NCBI GenBank assembly: GCA_963971305.1
Contig: OZ020303.1
Coordinates: 33,654,106-33,718,105, forward strand
DNA: 64,000 nucleotides
Source: Arcuatula senhousia
Lineage: Eukaryota; Mollusca; Bivalvia; Mytilida; Mytilidae
Direction of reading: 5' to 3'
The notes beneath the pieces were generated by a model that did no database searches, was not told the origin of the DNA, and saw only the letters and a program-made list of their open reading frames with translations. The position numbers were made by a program, and so were the translations under genes. Of the stretch, positions 62,081-64,000 are shown piece after piece (the first letter of the stretch is position 1; every line of letters starts with the position of its first letter).

Positions 62081-62316
62081 CTCCCCCCGGTTTCAAAAGG
62101 GGGAGCCATATCCTGACTTGCTTGGGAATATCACAGAATCCATTCCTTATAGAATCCCGCATATCATCCATTTCCCGGGAATACATTCCTGTGCACACAT
62201 ATTAGTCTTTAATCAAATTATACAGCTGATTATTATATCACAATGTTCATTCACAATATACAGTCCATAATTTTTTACAACTTGGCCCCGTCCTTCGCGG
62301 GGAAAACATTTCACAT

Positions 62317-64000
62317 CTAAACAACTTGCTTAACGAACGTTCCCGCTGTTCCGGGATCCTGGCACCTTGGACATATAAACTTCACTAACATGTCAGCTTG
62401 CTCTTGTGTCATATCAATACAGGATCCATGATACCATTCATCACAGTCGTCACACTGAATCATAAACTGGCCATCGTCTGGTTTTCTACATAGGCAGAAA
62501 AGATCATTATTCACTGGCACTGTTATGTTCTCACCCTCACGAATACGGTGCTGACACCGCTTTAACCAAGGTGGTACTACGCGATCTTTACAAAGTTTCA
62601 ATCTATCATGATTCATAATGACAATTGACTTCTCAAGTTTTATTTTATAGACATAAGCTGACAGTTTTTCACAAACAATTCCTGGACCTTTCCAGGGTGG
62701 GTCCAGCTTTTTAGCTCTACCCTTGACCTTGGCTGTGTCAAGGACATATACCAAGTCACCTGTTTTATACTGTTTCTCCAGTATACGAATATCATAGTCT
62801 CTTTTCATGATCATTTGAGTCGTTTTCAGAGTGTCTCTTGCTATCTCATGTGCTGTCAACATAGCATTCTTGAAATTTCGCACATAATCATCTAAGGTCT
62901 CATCTTTGTCGTTATCAGGAAGCTTGTACAACAAGTCAGCTGGTTGATTCACTTCTCGACCTAACATCAACTTATTCGGTGTGAAACCGGTACTACGGTT
63001 AACCGACGATCTTATCGCTCCTGCCAACTGCGGCAAAAACTCATCCCAGTTATTCTGCTGTCTGGACACAAAGCAACGAACGGCATCCATCAGTGTACGG
63101 TTGCAGCGTTCTGCTTGGCCATTCGAGGACGGTCTGTACGGTGTCGTTCTAGCTTTATGGATTTGCAAAAGTTCACACATTGACTTGAACAATTTACTTT
63201 CAAAGTTACGTCCTTGGTCCGTGAATATCTGGAATGGGAAACCAAAGCGAGAAAAGAACTCGTTAACTGCAGCTCTTGCTGTTTCTTCTGCGGTTTGACT
63301 TGGTAACGGAATGCATTCCAACCACTTGGAAAACTGGTCCACAATCACCAATATGTGCGCATTCCCCTTTGTCGTTTCCGGTAGAGGGCCAAGAAAATCC
63401 AAATGAACTCTCTCCATCGGCTCTCCTGCATGATAGTTGGTCATCGGGCACTTAGCTTTTCTGTTGCCCTTCTTGTGCAAATTACAAACGTTACACGTTT
63501 CTACAAACTCTCGTATGTCCTGGGTCATACCATACCAATGGTATTTATCCTTGATCTTCTTCATCGTCCTGACAATTCCCTGGTGACCCGCTAAAGGAAT
63601 GTCATGGCTCAATGACATTATCTCCACCTTTAGACTTTTCGGAATTACAAGTCGTTCCCTCCCACCATCCTTCGTGGCAAGATTCTTCAAAATTCCATCA
63701 CCATCGAGAAAAAACATCTCTCTGTTCAGCCAGTACTTCTTCGCTCTCTGGCTACAGCGGAATATAGTCGCTTCGGACGGCTCGGCTTTCTCTCTAAGCC
63801 AGATCAATATCAGTTCTAAGTCCGGGTCTTTAGATTGAAATTCACAGAGTTGTTCCGGGGTATATGTGGCAGCTTCAAGCCCTGACTCCGTCATGACATT
63901 CACAGTGACCGATTCTGATGCCGGTGTGTAAACTGACAATCCCAATGGAGTCTTCACAATTTCAATGGAACTATGAAATATGTCGTTTTCGGTGTTTGTC
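62317..64000 (-). CDS. Ty3/Gypsy pol, integrase with C-terminal PHD finger, partial
   Basis: Open frame running off the right edge; the N-terminal pol domains are outside. Zn-binding HHCC: HDIPLAGH then CNVCNLHKKG. Integrase core: MERVHLDFLGPLP, IFTDQGRNFES and SSNGQAERCNRTL give D, D and E. A GPY/F-like module follows (LDPPWKGPGIVCEKL). The last ~60 residues are a PHD finger, FCLCRKPDDGQFMIQCDDC, then DEWYHGSC and FICPRC (C4-H-C3 spacing, with the Trp of H3K4me readers). Integrates the element's cDNA; the PHD finger may direct it to chromatin. Confidence 0.92.
   Translation of the reverse strand, partial: TNTENDIFHSSIEIVKTPLGLSVYTPASESVTVNVMTESGLEAATYTPEQLCEFQSKDPDLELILIWLREKAEPSEATIFRCSQRAKKYWLNREMFFLDGDGILKNLATKDGGRERLVIPKSLKVEIMSLSHDIPLAGHQGIVRTMKKIKDKYHWYGMTQDIREFVETCNVCNLHKKGNRKAKCPMTNYHAGEPMERVHLDFLGPLPETTKGNAHILVIVDQFSKWLECIPLPSQTAEETARAAVNEFFSRFGFPFQIFTDQGRNFESKLFKSMCELLQIHKARTTPYRPSSNGQAERCNRTLMDAVRCFVSRQQNNWDEFLPQLAGAIRSSVNRSTGFTPNKLMLGREVNQPADLLYKLPDNDKDETLDDYVRNFKNAMLTAHEIARDTLKTTQMIMKRDYDIRILEKQYKTGDLVYVLDTAKVKGRAKKLDPPWKGPGIVCEKLSAYVYKIKLEKSIVIMNHDRLKLCKDRVVPPWLKRCQHRIREGENITVPVNNDLFCLCRKPDDGQFMIQCDDCDEWYHGSCIDMTQEQADMLVKFICPRCQDPGTAGTFVKQVV

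Noticed and set aside
38469..64000. A ZnF-UBP exon for the deacetylase
   Set aside because: I looked for a Cys/His-rich exon with matching phase and found none; small or diverged exons could still be missed by eye.

Overview
The window looks like a piece of a bivalve mollusc nuclear genome. It is AT-rich, has very large introns, and is packed with mollusc-type transposons: a DIRS retrotransposon, a Penelope-like element, a CR1/L2-type LINE, a Ty3/Gypsy element, tRNA-headed SINEs resembling molluscan V-SINEs, and many hairpin-ended non-autonomous repeats. The bivalve assignment is an inference from repeat content and gene structure; no marker gene proves the species.

One host gene can be supported. 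It is the 3' two thirds of a class IIb histone deacetylase, HDAC6-like, on the + strand from the left edge to about 51438. I assembled 22 exons by homology, splice sites and reading-frame phase: 2211 nt, 736 codons plus stop, with every junction in phase. They encode the end of the first deacetylase domain, a complete second domain with all catalytic residues, an acidic linker, and a C-terminus that looks like a degenerate KH domain where HDAC6 normally carries a ZnF-UBP finger.

The introns hold nested mobile DNA. Intron 4 has a G-family repeat, a Harbinger-type MITE and a strong hairpin. Intron 5 has an A-family repeat split by a structurally complete DIRS element (about 7055-13677), itself split by a G-family repeat. 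Intron 12 has A and D elements and a duplicated dispersed repeat. Intron 13 is a stack of B-family repeats holding a full-length LINE (28386-34812), which holds a 151-bp hAT-like MITE. Introns 15 and 16 each carry a C-family copy, one on either side of exon 16. Intron 21 has a decayed Penelope-like element.

Downstream of the gene (51439-64000) there are only repeats: an H element, degenerate tandem arrays, a B element with four near-identical ~497-bp units and an inserted E element, an A element, an RTE-like LINE relic split by a 1146-bp TIR element, and the 3' part of a Gypsy element (integrase with a PHD finger, then LTR) running off the right edge.

Repeat families A-H are labels of mine. 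Most share one architecture: a 5' hairpin, the 5' arm repeated inverted near the 3' end, a short 3' palindrome, and a T-rich 3' end, often CTTGT. This resembles non-autonomous Helentrons (HINEs).
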